Assembly (NCBI GenBank): GCA_038894275.1
Contig: JAWAPU010000005.1
Location: forward strand, 1 to 19,208
DNA length: 19,208 nucleotides
DNA from: JAWAPU01 sp038894275
GTDB lineage: Archaea; Nanobdellota; Nanobdellia; UBA10117
Direction: 5' to 3'
The translations under genes were made by a program, and so were the position numbers. Within the stretch, counting starts at the first letter, position 1, and every line of letters starts with the position of its first letter. A model generated the notes under the pieces. It saw nothing but the letters and a program-made list of their open reading frames with translations. It had not been told where the DNA came from and did not search any database. Shown here in pieces: positions 1 to 7,120 of this stretch.

Positions 1-121
1 AAGTGGCAAGGCCGTAACCCGGCTGGCGTGTTGTATGTCTCGCTATCGCTCGAGCATACGTTCTTACGAAATTAAGTGGCAAGGCCGTAACCCGGCTGGC
101 GTGTTGTATGTCTCGCTATCG
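1..121. repeat. 48-bp direct repeat, two copies, 73-bp period
   Basis: Positions 1-48 and 74-121 are identical over all 48 bases; the 25 bases between them (49-73) differ from the 25 after the second copy. The unit is much richer in G and C than its surroundings. Each copy holds a small hairpin, GCCG-TAACC-CGGC (11-23 and 84-96). The end of each copy can also pair with the sequence just after it (GTATG-T-CTCG with CGAG-CATAC; GTAT-GT-CTCG with CGAG-ATAC). The period is not a multiple of three, so a repeated coding domain is unlikely. It could be the edge of a tandem array, a duplicated small structured RNA or, less likely, the end of a CRISPR array: 48 bp is very long and 25 bp short for repeat and spacer. 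The first copy begins at base 1, so the repeat may extend outside the window. Confidence 0.8.
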
Positions 122-135
122 AGATACTTGGTAAA

Positions 136-143
136 TTTTAAAT
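136..143 (+). promoter_or_regulatory. TATA box for the 166-459 gene
   Basis: TTTTAAAT is centred about 26 bases before the ATG at 166, the normal archaeal TATA-to-transcription-start distance. It predicts a leaderless mRNA. Confidence 0.5.
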
Positions 144-165
144 ATGCTCTTCTTAATTAAAAATA

Positions 166-459
166 ATGGCTAAAGTAGAAAAAAAAGAGCTAATTGGACT
201 CGCGAAATTTTCTCAAAAATTGCAAAAAGAAATACAACAAATTTATTCGCTTGGTATGGCTATCGAAGAGTTAAAAGTAAAAGCTGAAAAAATTGAAAAA
301 CTCCGAGAAAATCTTCCAATTGAAAAACAAGCAATCTACTCAAAGCAAATTTCGCTCTTAAACGATATAGTTGCAAAGAATGAAAATGATTTCAAGAAAA
401 TCATACATGAAGCGCGTAAAACTTTAGAAGAAATAAATAAAGTTTTATATACTCTTTAA
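166..459 (+). CDS. small coiled-coil protein, unknown function
   Basis: This 97-residue protein is not recognised. It is very rich in Lys, Glu and Ile and almost entirely heptad-like alpha helix, with no signal peptide, membrane segment, cysteine or catalytic motif. The pattern is compatible with a long helical hairpin, as in prefoldin-like or adaptor proteins, but no family signature is visible. The ATG at 166 is supported by a TATA-like box 26 bases upstream (leaderless). The gene lies between a GC-rich repeat and tRNA-Thr, 11 bases before the tRNA. Coding status is likely from length, codon use typical of this genome and the promoter; the function is unknown. Confidence 0.6.
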   Translation: MAKVEKKELIGLAKFSQKLQKEIQQIYSLGMAIEELKVKAEKIEKLRENLPIEKQAIYSKQISLLNDIVAKNENDFKKIIHEARKTLEEINKVLYTL

Positions 460-470
460 GTAATATAATC

Positions 471-542
471 GCCTCGGTAGCTCAGTGGTAGAGCGTTCCC
501 TTGGTAAGGGAAAGGTCGTGTGTTCAATCCACACCCGAGGCA
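471..542 (+). tRNA. tRNA-Thr (anticodon GGT)
   Basis: A full cloverleaf can be folded. The acceptor stem GCCTCGG pairs perfectly with CCGAGGC (535-541). The D arm is GCTC/GAGC and the anticodon stem TTCCC/GGGAA. The loop TTGGTAA puts GGT at positions 34-36 (bases 503-505), reading ACC and ACU. The T arm is GTGTG-TTCAATC-CACAC. The discriminator is A542. CCA is not encoded and no intron is present. Seven bases after the tRNA end the TAA of the convergent leuS gene begins on the other strand. Confidence 0.95.
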
Positions 543-543
543 C

Positions 544-549
544 TTTTTT
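544..549 (+). terminator. oligo-T terminator after tRNA-Thr
   Basis: Six consecutive T residues directly follow tRNA-Thr, a typical archaeal oligo-U termination signal. The run overlaps the stop codon of convergent leuS (548-550 on the minus strand). Confidence 0.5.
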
Positions 550-3184
550 ATTCTATAAAAAGTCCTGGTTTCCCAGGTTTTGCTTTTTGTGCTTTGTTTT
601 GTGGATCGTAACGAGAAGGATCATTATTAGCAAAAACAGCAACTTTAATTTTGAATTCTTTTTCTAAAAAAGCCAAATTTTCTTTGTAGAATTTCAATTC
701 TTTAGGTATGACGTAAATATACAAATTACTTACTTCTTTATTTACAAGTTTTAAAATTTGTTCGATATCTGTAATCAATTGTGAAATTACTTTCTCATTA
801 TTTTCTAATTTTTCAGATACCGCTTTTTTATTTACTTTTGGCCATTTTTGCGTTGAAACTAGTTTTTTATTTCCTAACTTGGCCCATAATTCTTCTGCTA
901 CGTGTGGAACAATAGGTGAAATAGCAATAAGCCAATCTTTCAATACTTTTTTTACAATTGCTTTATTATTTCCTCCTCTTCTTAAATACCATTGTAGATC
1001 CTTTACAAATTCAAAAAGCAAAATATTTGCAACTTCTCTAAATTTATAAATTTCAAAATTCTGATTTACTTCGTCTAATTTTTTATTCCATGAAGAAAGC
1101 AACCATTTATCCAAGTTGCTTTTTTTGTTAGAAATATTAGTCAAATTTTCAAATAAAACAAACAAATGTTCTAAATGTTTTTGATATTTATAAACTGCAT
1201 CTTCATCCCATTCCACGTCTTCAAATGGAGAAGCTGAATGGGTATAAAATAATCGCAACGCATCTGCTCCGTAAATCTCAAGCAAATTGCTTATGGGTTG
1301 TGCACCTCCTTTTGATTTGCTTATTTTAGTTCCTCCTTTTCCAATTGTCCACCAATAACTAAAAATTCCTTTGGGCCAATGCTCAGGTTTTAAAATCGCT
1401 AAATGGTTAAAAATAAATACTGGAAAATGAACAGTTTGGTGTTCCTTTCCACCTATATTCAAATCTAAAGGATACCAATACAAAAATTCTTCTCGGATTT
1501 CTTTCCAAATATTATTTTTTGGTTCGCCAAGTCCTAAAAATACATAATTAAAAAAGTCTTCGGTCAAATCTTCTAATTTTATTTTTTTTGCATTTGTATA
1601 TTTAGCTATTGCGTACATCATTGGGTAAAGAGTAGAATCTGAAATTGGTTCGATTATCCAATTTGAATCGAATGGTAATTTTGTACCTATCCAATTACCA
1701 ACTCTTGCGCAAGGTCTATCTTGGAACCAATCAATTATATTTGGCAAATTTTTTTGAAAACTTTCGGGCAAAATAGTCATTTTAGAAACATATTCTTTTG
1801 TTTTGTCTTTAAGTTTTTTGTCAGAATATTTAATAAACCACTGATCTGGAATTTTTTTAATAAAAACTCTCGCGCCACATCTACAAAGTACCTCTTCCGA
1901 TAAATCATAAAAAATATCTGCTAATCTCTTTGAAACCAAATCAGATTTGATTTTTTCTTTTGCTTTAGCAACTGGCCAGCCTGCAAATTCTTTGATCGTG
2001 CCTAGCATTAAACCTTTATGATATCCAGCAGAATAAACTTCTTCGGTCGCTTCTTTTAATAAAGGATCCTTAGATGTTTTGATATTTTTTTCTTCGCAAA
2101 TAATTTTAGCAGGCAATTCGCCATAACCAGGAGTTGAAATTATTGGGATCGGTTTTAATTCTGCTATATTATATTTTTTTGTTAAATTTTTGTCTTCTTG
2201 TAATTCTTTTAGCGCAATGTAATCGTAAGGGGCATCGGAAGGGACAGACATCACAATTCCTGTACCTACATCTGCTTTAACAAACTCTGCGGGCAATATG
2301 GGTATTTCTTTATTAATACTTGGCGCAAACGCTTTTTTTCCTAAGAGCTCTTCTGCTTTAACTTTACCAACAAAAGCCACCTCTTCTTTTTGATGTGCTA
2401 TTTTCTCGCCAAATTCGTGGCTTGCTATCCAAATTTCTCTGCCAACTCTAAATTTTTCATAATCAATATTTGGATTTATCCAAATATTTGTTAAACCGAA
2501 AATTGTCTCCGGACGTAAAGTTGCCGCGACTAAATAATAGTCCCCAAATTTAAATTTTATTAAAGTAAATTCTAATTTTTCAGCATTTCCTCCTTTAGAA
2601 ATATCGGTTTCTGAAGGGTCTATAGCCACTGGTCCATGCACAGGACAAAAAGTAGCATAATAATTTCCTTGGTATAAAAGATCATTTTGCTTTAGTTTCT
2701 TAAATTGCCAAGAAATAAAAGCGGCGTAATCTGGCCAAGATGTGCAAATTAATCTGTTCCAATCACAAATAAAACCAAGAGCCCTCCAATGCTTAACATA
2801 AGTTTTTGTAAAATAATCAATAACTTCTTTTGGTTCGACCATGTGTTTAATATCATCTTCAGTAGCACCATTTCTTTTTAAATAATCCAACCAATCTTTG
2901 TCGCCTTTTTGTACTTTTAATGCAAATGCATACACTATATTTCCAGAAGCGTGAACACCAACTGGAAAAAGAACGTTAAAATTTTTTGCTCGCTTGTACC
3001 TAGCTATAATATCTGTATAGGTGTAACCACGCATATGTCCTACATGTAAAAAACCTGAAACTCCTGGGTATGCGAATATGCAAAAAAATTTTTGTTGATT
3101 TTTTCTTGGTTTTGCCAAACCAATTTTTGCTTTTTCCCAAGCTTCTTGCCACTTAGCATCTATTTTTTTCCAATCAACAGTCAT
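548..3184 (-). CDS. leuS: leucyl-tRNA synthetase, archaeal type
   Basis: This cytosolic class Ia synthetase charges tRNA-Leu with leucine and ATP. In the 878 residues the HIGH-type motif is HVGH at 47-50 within FLHVGHMRG. The CP1 editing domain has ATLRPET at 221-227 and GTGIVMSVPSDAPYDY at 307-322. The catalytic-loop motif is KISKS at 620-624. Possible zinc ligands are CPVH (180-183) and CRC (434-436). The C-terminus KPGKPGLFIE matches the archaeal LeuRS tail. Archaeal LeuRS is usually around 930-970 residues, so this copy is compact but has all core domains. The ATG at 3184 has a CTTTAAAAG box 25-33 bases upstream, suggesting a leaderless transcript. It is convergent with tRNA-Thr. The identification is secure. 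Confidence 0.97.
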   Translation of the reverse strand: MTVDWKKIDAKWQEAWEKAKIGLAKPRKNQQKFFCIFAYPGVSGFLHVGHMRGYTYTDIIARYKRAKNFNVLFPVGVHASGNIVYAFALKVQKGDKDWLDYLKRNGATEDDIKHMVEPKEVIDYFTKTYVKHWRALGFICDWNRLICTSWPDYAAFISWQFKKLKQNDLLYQGNYYATFCPVHGPVAIDPSETDISKGGNAEKLEFTLIKFKFGDYYLVAATLRPETIFGLTNIWINPNIDYEKFRVGREIWIASHEFGEKIAHQKEEVAFVGKVKAEELLGKKAFAPSINKEIPILPAEFVKADVGTGIVMSVPSDAPYDYIALKELQEDKNLTKKYNIAELKPIPIISTPGYGELPAKIICEEKNIKTSKDPLLKEATEEVYSAGYHKGLMLGTIKEFAGWPVAKAKEKIKSDLVSKRLADIFYDLSEEVLCRCGARVFIKKIPDQWFIKYSDKKLKDKTKEYVSKMTILPESFQKNLPNIIDWFQDRPCARVGNWIGTKLPFDSNWIIEPISDSTLYPMMYAIAKYTNAKKIKLEDLTEDFFNYVFLGLGEPKNNIWKEIREEFLYWYPLDLNIGGKEHQTVHFPVFIFNHLAILKPEHWPKGIFSYWWTIGKGGTKISKSKGGAQPISNLLEIYGADALRLFYTHSASPFEDVEWDEDAVYKYQKHLEHLFVLFENLTNISNKKSNLDKWLLSSWNKKLDEVNQNFEIYKFREVANILLFEFVKDLQWYLRRGGNNKAIVKKVLKDWLIAISPIVPHVAEELWAKLGNKKLVSTQKWPKVNKKAVSEKLENNEKVISQLITDIEQILKLVNKEVSNLYIYVIPKELKFYKENLAFLEKEFKIKVAVFANNDPSRYDPQNKAQKAKPGKPGLFIE

Positions 3185-3208
3185 AATTTTTTTATTTAGT
3201 TAAAAGAA

Positions 3209-3217
3209 CTTTTAAAG
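3209..3217 (-). promoter_or_regulatory. TATA box for leuS
   Basis: Read on the minus strand, CTTTAAAAG is centred about 29 bases before the leuS ATG. It lies in the short gap between leuS and the upstream minus-strand gene, so leuS can be transcribed on its own. Confidence 0.45.
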
Positions 3218-3232
3218 CTTATGTCAATATTC

Positions 3233-3730
3233 CTAATGCAATTGCTCTTCTAAAATAGCATCTATTCTTTTTAGCCAAAGTTCATAATCCAATGAGTTCC
3301 GGGTTAAAGATTTCATTGCTAAGGCAAATTTTTGTTCGAATAATTCAAGGTTCTTTTCAAGCAATGATCCGTTTAAATCAACATTAAAATTTTCTGGTTT
3401 TATTCCATATTCGTTGCAAATATCAACACCAACACCTAAAGCGTCCACCCAATATTCGCCTTGAACAACCACCTTTGCGATTATTGGCATGTTTTCGATT
3501 TCTTCGGCGGTAGTTAAACATTTTGCTTTTAGAGTTTTAGCTTTTTTATAAATAGGATTACTTCTAAAATTTTCTAATGGCAAATCGAAGTGGATAAATA
3601 AAAAACTACTAGGGTCTCTGGCGACTTTGTTAATTGTATTTTGATAACTTTTTTTTAATTTATTTTGCTCTTCACCTGTTGCATAAACAAGCGGATTTTC
3701 AATGACGTACAGCGTTTTCTCGAGTCGCAT
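3233..3730 (-). CDS. conserved-looking soluble protein, unknown function
   Basis: This 165-residue protein is not recognised. It has a mixed alpha/beta composition, two or three isolated cysteines (CLTT, DICNEYG) and no signal peptide or membrane span. The middle part (about 84-110) is strand-rich, with VVVQGEYWVDALGVGVDIC; the C-terminal ~40 residues are helical (LFEQKFALAMKSLTRN). The start is supported by a perfect TTTATATA box at 3753-3760, centred about 26 bases before ATG, so the gene is expressed from its own leaderless promoter. It sits between hppA and leuS in the same direction, with 48 bases to leuS. Nothing in the sequence fixes a function. Confidence 0.75.
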   Translation of the reverse strand: MRLEKTLYVIENPLVYATGEEQNKLKKSYQNTINKVARDPSSFLFIHFDLPLENFRSNPIYKKAKTLKAKCLTTAEEIENMPIIAKVVVQGEYWVDALGVGVDICNEYGIKPENFNVDLNGSLLEKNLELFEQKFALAMKSLTRNSLDYELWLKRIDAILEEQLH

Positions 3731-3752
3731 CTTTTAGTGTAAAGCCATAAGT

Positions 3753-3760
3753 TATATAAA
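3753..3760 (-). promoter_or_regulatory. consensus archaeal TATA box
   Basis: On the minus strand this reads TTTATATA, the archaeal consensus, centred 26 bases before the ATG at 3730. It is among the clearest promoters in the window. Confidence 0.65.
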
Positions 3761-3782
3761 TCTTGCTTTTTCAAAAGCTTAA

Positions 3783-3823
3783 TTTAAAAATTAAAACAAT
3801 TTTAGCCCATAGGCTAAAATTGT
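3783..3823 (-). terminator. hairpin plus T-rich tract at the hppA 3' end
   Basis: ACAATTTTAGCC (3796-3807) and GGCTAAAATTGT (3812-3823) are perfect 12-bp inverted repeats with a 4-base loop. On the hppA strand the stem lies inside the last coding codons (residues ILAYGLKL) and is followed by a T-rich stretch that contains the stop codon. It has the layout of an intrinsic terminator built into coding sequence. Confidence 0.55.
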
Positions 3824-5764
3824 GCTTGCAAAAACAATACTTATTGTATTCATTACTTTAATTAATGCGTTTAGCGCTGGCCCAGATGTATCTTTATAAA
3901 CATCTCCAACTGTGTCGCCGACAACAGCTGCTTTGTGTGCTTCGCTACCTTTTCCACCGTACCTACCAGTTTCTATCCATTTTTTAGCATTATCCCAAGC
4001 AGCTCCAGCTGTTGCCATGTGCAAAGCAAGTAAAAATCCTGTTATTATAGAACCTGCTAATAAACCACCGAGTGCTTCTGGACCTAAAAGAAAACCAACT
4101 GCTAAAGGTGCGGTAACTGCTAAAATACCTGGGCCAATCATCTCCTTCAAAGCAGACTTTGTGCAAAGATCTACGCACTTTCCATACTCTGGTTTTGCTT
4201 TTCCTGTTTCGATTCCTTTAATTTCTTTCCATTGTCTTCTAACTTCTTCAACAATTGAACTTGCAGTTTTTCCAACCGCAGCGACCAATGAACTGCTGAA
4301 CAAAAAGGGTATTGAACCTCCAATTAACAATCCAATGACAACTCCAGGCGATAAAATATCTATTGCATTCAATTTTACTTCTTGTGCAAAAGCTACAAAT
4401 AAAGCGAGAGCGGCGATAGCAGCAGATGCTATTGCAACCCCTTTTGTTGTTGCTTTTGTAGTATTTCCTGCTGCATCTAATGCGTCTGTCACTGTCCTTA
4501 CTTTATTAGACATTCCACTCATTTCTGCAATTCCGCCTGCGTTATCTGAAATAGGACCAAAGCTGTCTATTGCGAGTACAAGTCCGGTTATACTTAACAA
4601 TCCTACAGCCGCAATTGCTATTCCATAAACTCCTGCAACAAAATAGGAAAGGGCTATGGCAACAGATATGATTAAAGCGGGTAAGAAAGTAGCTTTTAAT
4701 CCTACGGCTAATCCTGAAATAACTGTTGTGCCTGCTCCAGTTGTAGCAGATTTTGCAATATATTGTACTGGCGGCTTATCGTAATCTGTGTAATAAAATG
4801 TAATTAAATTAATTAATAAAGTCACAATTAACCCAAATAAGAAAGCAAAAAATATGGCGAGGTTTGCAAAGAACACAGAGGCAAAAAATGCTAAGAGAGT
4901 AGTTGTTACACCACAAACAATAAGAGACTTCGTTAAGCCTTGCAAAGGTTTAGTTTTTGTTCTGGCAAAAGGAAGGGCTACTATCGACCCAATTACACCG
5001 ACTGCGTAAAGTATTAGCGGCAACCAAATTCCATTTTGAATTTTGGTTCCTAAAAGCATTGCTGCTATCGCAGTAACTACGTAACTTTCAAAAACATCTG
5101 CGCTCATCCCTGCGCAATCACCTACATTATCGCCAACATTATCTGCAATAACTGCAGGATTTCTTGGATCGTCTTCTGGAATTCCTTTTTCTACTTTTCC
5201 AACCAAATCTGCACCAACATCTGCTGCTTTTGTATAAATTCCACCTCCAACTCTTGCGAACAAACTAATCAAAGAGGCACCGAAGCCGTATCCTACAATT
5301 AGACTTATACTTTGATAGTATTGGTAAAGCAAGGTTAGGCCTAAAAGACCTAAGCCAACAACAGCCATTCCGGTAACTGCACCGCCGTTAAAAGCAATTC
5401 TCAACGCATCTAATAAACCTTTTTGCGCTGCAGTTGCAGTTCTAACATTTGATCGCACTGCAACAGCCATTCCAATAAACCCTGCAATTGCAGAACTTAA
5501 TGCGCCAATTATAAAAGAAACTGCCGCGGGTGCGCCTATGAAATACCAAAGAGCCAAAATCAAAGGGATGGAAACTGCAGTGATTGTTTTGTATTGTCTT
5601 TTGAGATATGCGGAAGAACCTTCTCTAATTGCTTGCGAAATTTCTTGCATTCTTTTTGTACCAGTAGGTTTTCTAAGCACGATACTAGCCAGCACAAGGG
5701 CAACTAAAAGTGCAAAAATACTCGTGCCTAAAATAATATTTATATGAGTCATTTCCAATACCAT
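3791..5764 (-). CDS. hppA: K+-independent membrane-bound proton-pumping pyrophosphatase
   Basis: It couples hydrolysis of cytosolic pyrophosphate to ion export across the membrane. The protein (657 residues) has about 16 hydrophobic segments. The pyrophosphate-site signatures are all present: DVGADLVGKVEKG (182-194), DNVGDNVGD (208-216), SDNAGGIAEM (406-415) and GDTVGDVYKD near the C-terminus. GNTTKATT (433-440) has Lys437 and Thr440 at the two positions that separate K+-independent (Lys/Thr) from K+-dependent (Ala/Gly) enzymes, so it should be a K+-independent H+ pump. The ATG at 5764 has ACTTTTAAAAG about 26 bases upstream; Met5 is a second possible start. The last codons form a 12-bp terminator-like hairpin. 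Pyrophosphate released by tRNA charging and RNA synthesis is the expected substrate. Confidence 0.96.
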   Translation of the reverse strand: MVLEMTHINIILGTSIFALLVALVLASIVLRKPTGTKRMQEISQAIREGSSAYLKRQYKTITAVSIPLILALWYFIGAPAAVSFIIGALSSAIAGFIGMAVAVRSNVRTATAAQKGLLDALRIAFNGGAVTGMAVVGLGLLGLTLLYQYYQSISLIVGYGFGASLISLFARVGGGIYTKAADVGADLVGKVEKGIPEDDPRNPAVIADNVGDNVGDCAGMSADVFESYVVTAIAAMLLGTKIQNGIWLPLILYAVGVIGSIVALPFARTKTKPLQGLTKSLIVCGVTTTLLAFFASVFFANLAIFFAFLFGLIVTLLINLITFYYTDYDKPPVQYIAKSATTGAGTTVISGLAVGLKATFLPALIISVAIALSYFVAGVYGIAIAAVGLLSITGLVLAIDSFGPISDNAGGIAEMSGMSNKVRTVTDALDAAGNTTKATTKGVAIASAAIAALALFVAFAQEVKLNAIDILSPGVVIGLLIGGSIPFLFSSSLVAAVGKTASSIVEEVRRQWKEIKGIETGKAKPEYGKCVDLCTKSALKEMIGPGILAVTAPLAVGFLLGPEALGGLLAGSIITGFLLALHMATAGAAWDNAKKWIETGRYGGKGSEAHKAAVVGDTVGDVYKDTSGPALNALIKVMNTISIVFASTILAYGLKLF

Positions 5765-5782
5765 GTTTTTATACTATAGACA

Positions 5783-5793
5783 ACTTTTAAAAG
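5783..5793 (-). promoter_or_regulatory. TATA box for hppA
   Basis: The minus strand reads CTTTTAAAAGT, centred about 24-26 bases before the ATG at 5764. It supports the first ATG over the second (residue 5) and a leaderless transcript. It lies in the 38-base gap after the AbrB-like gene. Confidence 0.45.
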
Positions 5794-5802
5794 AATTTCT
5801 AT

Positions 5803-6033
5803 TTATTCTTCACTATTCGCCAAATTCTTACTATCTAAAAATACAACTGCTAATGGTCTTTGTGAAGTGGTTAAGCCAAAATATGCAAATAAAAAGTCTT
5901 TTGGCTTTAATAACGCAGCACTTATTATTCTTTTATCTAAGACTATGTAAAAACTTTTTCCTCTTTGTACTAAGCGAGATTTCCAACCAAGAATTGGGCT
6001 ATAAATTATTTTTTGTGCATTGGGCAATTTCAT
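5803..6033 (-). CDS. small AbrB/MazE-like swapped-hairpin protein (putative)
   Basis: The 76 residues follow the layout of a SpoVT/AbrB-type DNA-binding hairpin: SRLVQRGKSFYIVLDKRII (19-37), then ALLKPKDFLFAYF, then a final strand PLAVVFLDSK. Members of that fold typically read as basic-Gly-x-Ser, a strand, a Pro/Asp-Lys turn, a helix and a K-x-x-D strand. This is a pattern match by eye; no partner toxin gene is adjacent. It could be a small transcription factor or an orphan antitoxin-type regulator. It is divergent from the Lrp gene at 6128 and 38 bases upstream of hppA in the same direction. An overlapping plus-strand frame (5763-6035) is rejected because it is only the Phe/Leu-rich complement. 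Confidence 0.55.
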   Translation of the reverse strand: MKLPNAQKIIYSPILGWKSRLVQRGKSFYIVLDKRIISAALLKPKDFLFAYFGLTTSQRPLAVVFLDSKNLANSEE

Positions 6034-6096
6034 AAAAAAGAAACAATTTTACAAATTAATATGTGTTTTTAAAGTAATTTTTTGACATAATGAAAA

Positions 6097-6105
6097 AATT
6101 TAAAT
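6097..6105 (+). promoter_or_regulatory. TATA box for the Lrp-type gene
   Basis: AATTTAAAT is centred about 26 bases before the ATG at 6128. It lies in the 94-base divergent region shared with the AbrB-like gene, which otherwise holds only AT-rich sequence and a TTTAAA-like box (6065-6074, minus) for that gene. Confidence 0.5.
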
Positions 6106-6127
6106 AATTTTTGTGCTTTTATAAAAA

Positions 6128-6664
6128 ATGCGCATACGTCGCTTTGACAAAAAGGACTTGGCTATTTTAGACTTGCTTAGTCAAAATTGTAGGTTATCTG
6201 CAAATAAAATTGGAAAATTAACAGGTCTTTCGCGGCAAAATGTGTTATACCGAATAATGAAATTAGAAAAAGAAATGTTTTTACAATTTTTAACAATTAC
6301 AAATTCTACTTGCATAAATTCTATGTTTTGTAATTTATATTTAAAATTGAATAAAATTAAAAAAGAATTTTTAGAATTTTTAATTGGACAAAAACAAATT
6401 GTGTGGGTTGCAAATTGTTTTGGCGAGTGGAACTTAATCGTCAGTTTTATGACAAACAATTTATATCAGTTCTATAATGCCTTTCGCAAAATAGTATTAA
6501 ATTGCAAAAAAGAATTGCAAGATTTGAAAATTTTTATTGTGTTAGAAGCCATAAATAAACCGTACGAATACATTTTAAAAAAAGAAAAGAGTTTAATAAA
6601 AATTCAAGACGCTCAAGAAAATTCTAAAAAATTTAAATTGGATAAAAAAGATCTGTTAATATAA
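6128..6664 (+). CDS. Lrp/AsnC-type regulator, N-terminal half of a tandem protein
   Basis: Residues 5-50 are an Lrp/AsnC winged helix-turn-helix: FDKKDLAILDLLSQNCRLSA, then KLTGLSRQNVLYRIMKLEKE. A RAM-like ligand/oligomerisation domain follows to about residue 145. The last residues, KLDKKDLLI, start a second copy of the same HTH opening, but the frame then hits TAA at 6662-6664. The second HTH and its ligand domain continue one frame away up to 7101. The intact ancestor would be a tandem double-Lrp protein of about 320 residues. As it stands the product is one full Lrp unit plus a short tail, possibly still able to bind DNA. Promoter and ATG look intact. Confidence 0.75.
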   Translation: MRIRRFDKKDLAILDLLSQNCRLSANKIGKLTGLSRQNVLYRIMKLEKEMFLQFLTITNSTCINSMFCNLYLKLNKIKKEFLEFLIGQKQIVWVANCFGEWNLIVSFMTNNLYQFYNAFRKIVLNCKKELQDLKIFIVLEAINKPYEYILKKEKSLIKIQDAQENSKKFKLDKKDLLI

Positions 6665-7101
6665 TTAAAGAACTTGCTAAAAACCCGAAAGCAAATATCG
6701 CATATTTAAGCACAAAAGTTGGACTGAGCATTAAAACACTCAGAAAGAGAATTAAAAATTTAATCAATAACAAAATACTTTGGCCTACGATAAAATTAGA
6801 CGTTTCCAAATTAGGACTAAATTGGTATTACGTGCTTCTTAGATTTGAAGACTCGATATTTTTAGAAAGAAAATTTATTGAATTTCTACTAAATTTTCCA
6901 GAATTGTTTTATCTCAAAAAAGGCATAGGAAATTTTAATTTTGCATTAGAATTTCACGCAAAAGATTGTTTACATATTAAATCTATTTTAGAAAAAATAA
7001 AACAAAAATTCAAAATTAGTGATTTTAAAATTTCTCAAATATTATCCGAACAAAAATGCATTTTCTTCCCGCTTTCAAATAAAGAAAAGTTCATAAACTG
7101 A
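6646..7101 (+). pseudogene. second Lrp/AsnC unit, cut off by a frame change
   Basis: The frame beginning with ATA at 6661 reads IIKELAKNPKANIAYL, then STKVGLSIKTLRKRIKNLI, an Lrp-type HTH. A RAM-like domain follows, ending at TGA 7099-7101. It has no ATG before its HTH; the only in-frame start-like codon (GTG 6832) would remove the HTH. Removing the two bases TA within ATATAATT (about 6660-6664) restores a continuous protein reading DLLIIKELAKNP, which aligns without gaps to the first unit's DLAILDLLSQNC. A two-base duplication in the AT run is the simplest cause. It may be a real mutation or a sequence error. Confidence 0.7.
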
Positions 7102-7120
7102 TACTAATTTTTTAACAATA

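Noticed and set aside
1..121. CRISPR array
   Set aside because: Only two units are visible, repeat length 48 and spacing 25 are atypical, and no cas gene is in the window; kept as an unclassified repeat.
1..160. Open frame through the left-edge repeat as a protein C-terminus
   Set aside because: The 73-base period shifts the frame between copies, so the exact base-level repeat cannot encode a repeated peptide in one frame.
485..667. Open frame running through tRNA-Thr into the leuS 3' end
   Set aside because: It begins inside the tRNA and then runs antisense to leuS; it is not a gene.
3912..4628. 238-codon open frame on the plus strand inside hppA
   Set aside because: It is the complement of a strongly conserved membrane pyrophosphatase; its Ala/Pro/Thr-rich product reflects antisense of hydrophobic codons and it has no promoter or start signal.
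5763..6035. 90-codon plus-strand frame opposite the AbrB-like gene
   Set aside because: The product is Phe/Leu/Tyr rich as expected from antisense of an AT-rich gene; the minus-strand protein has a recognisable domain pattern instead.
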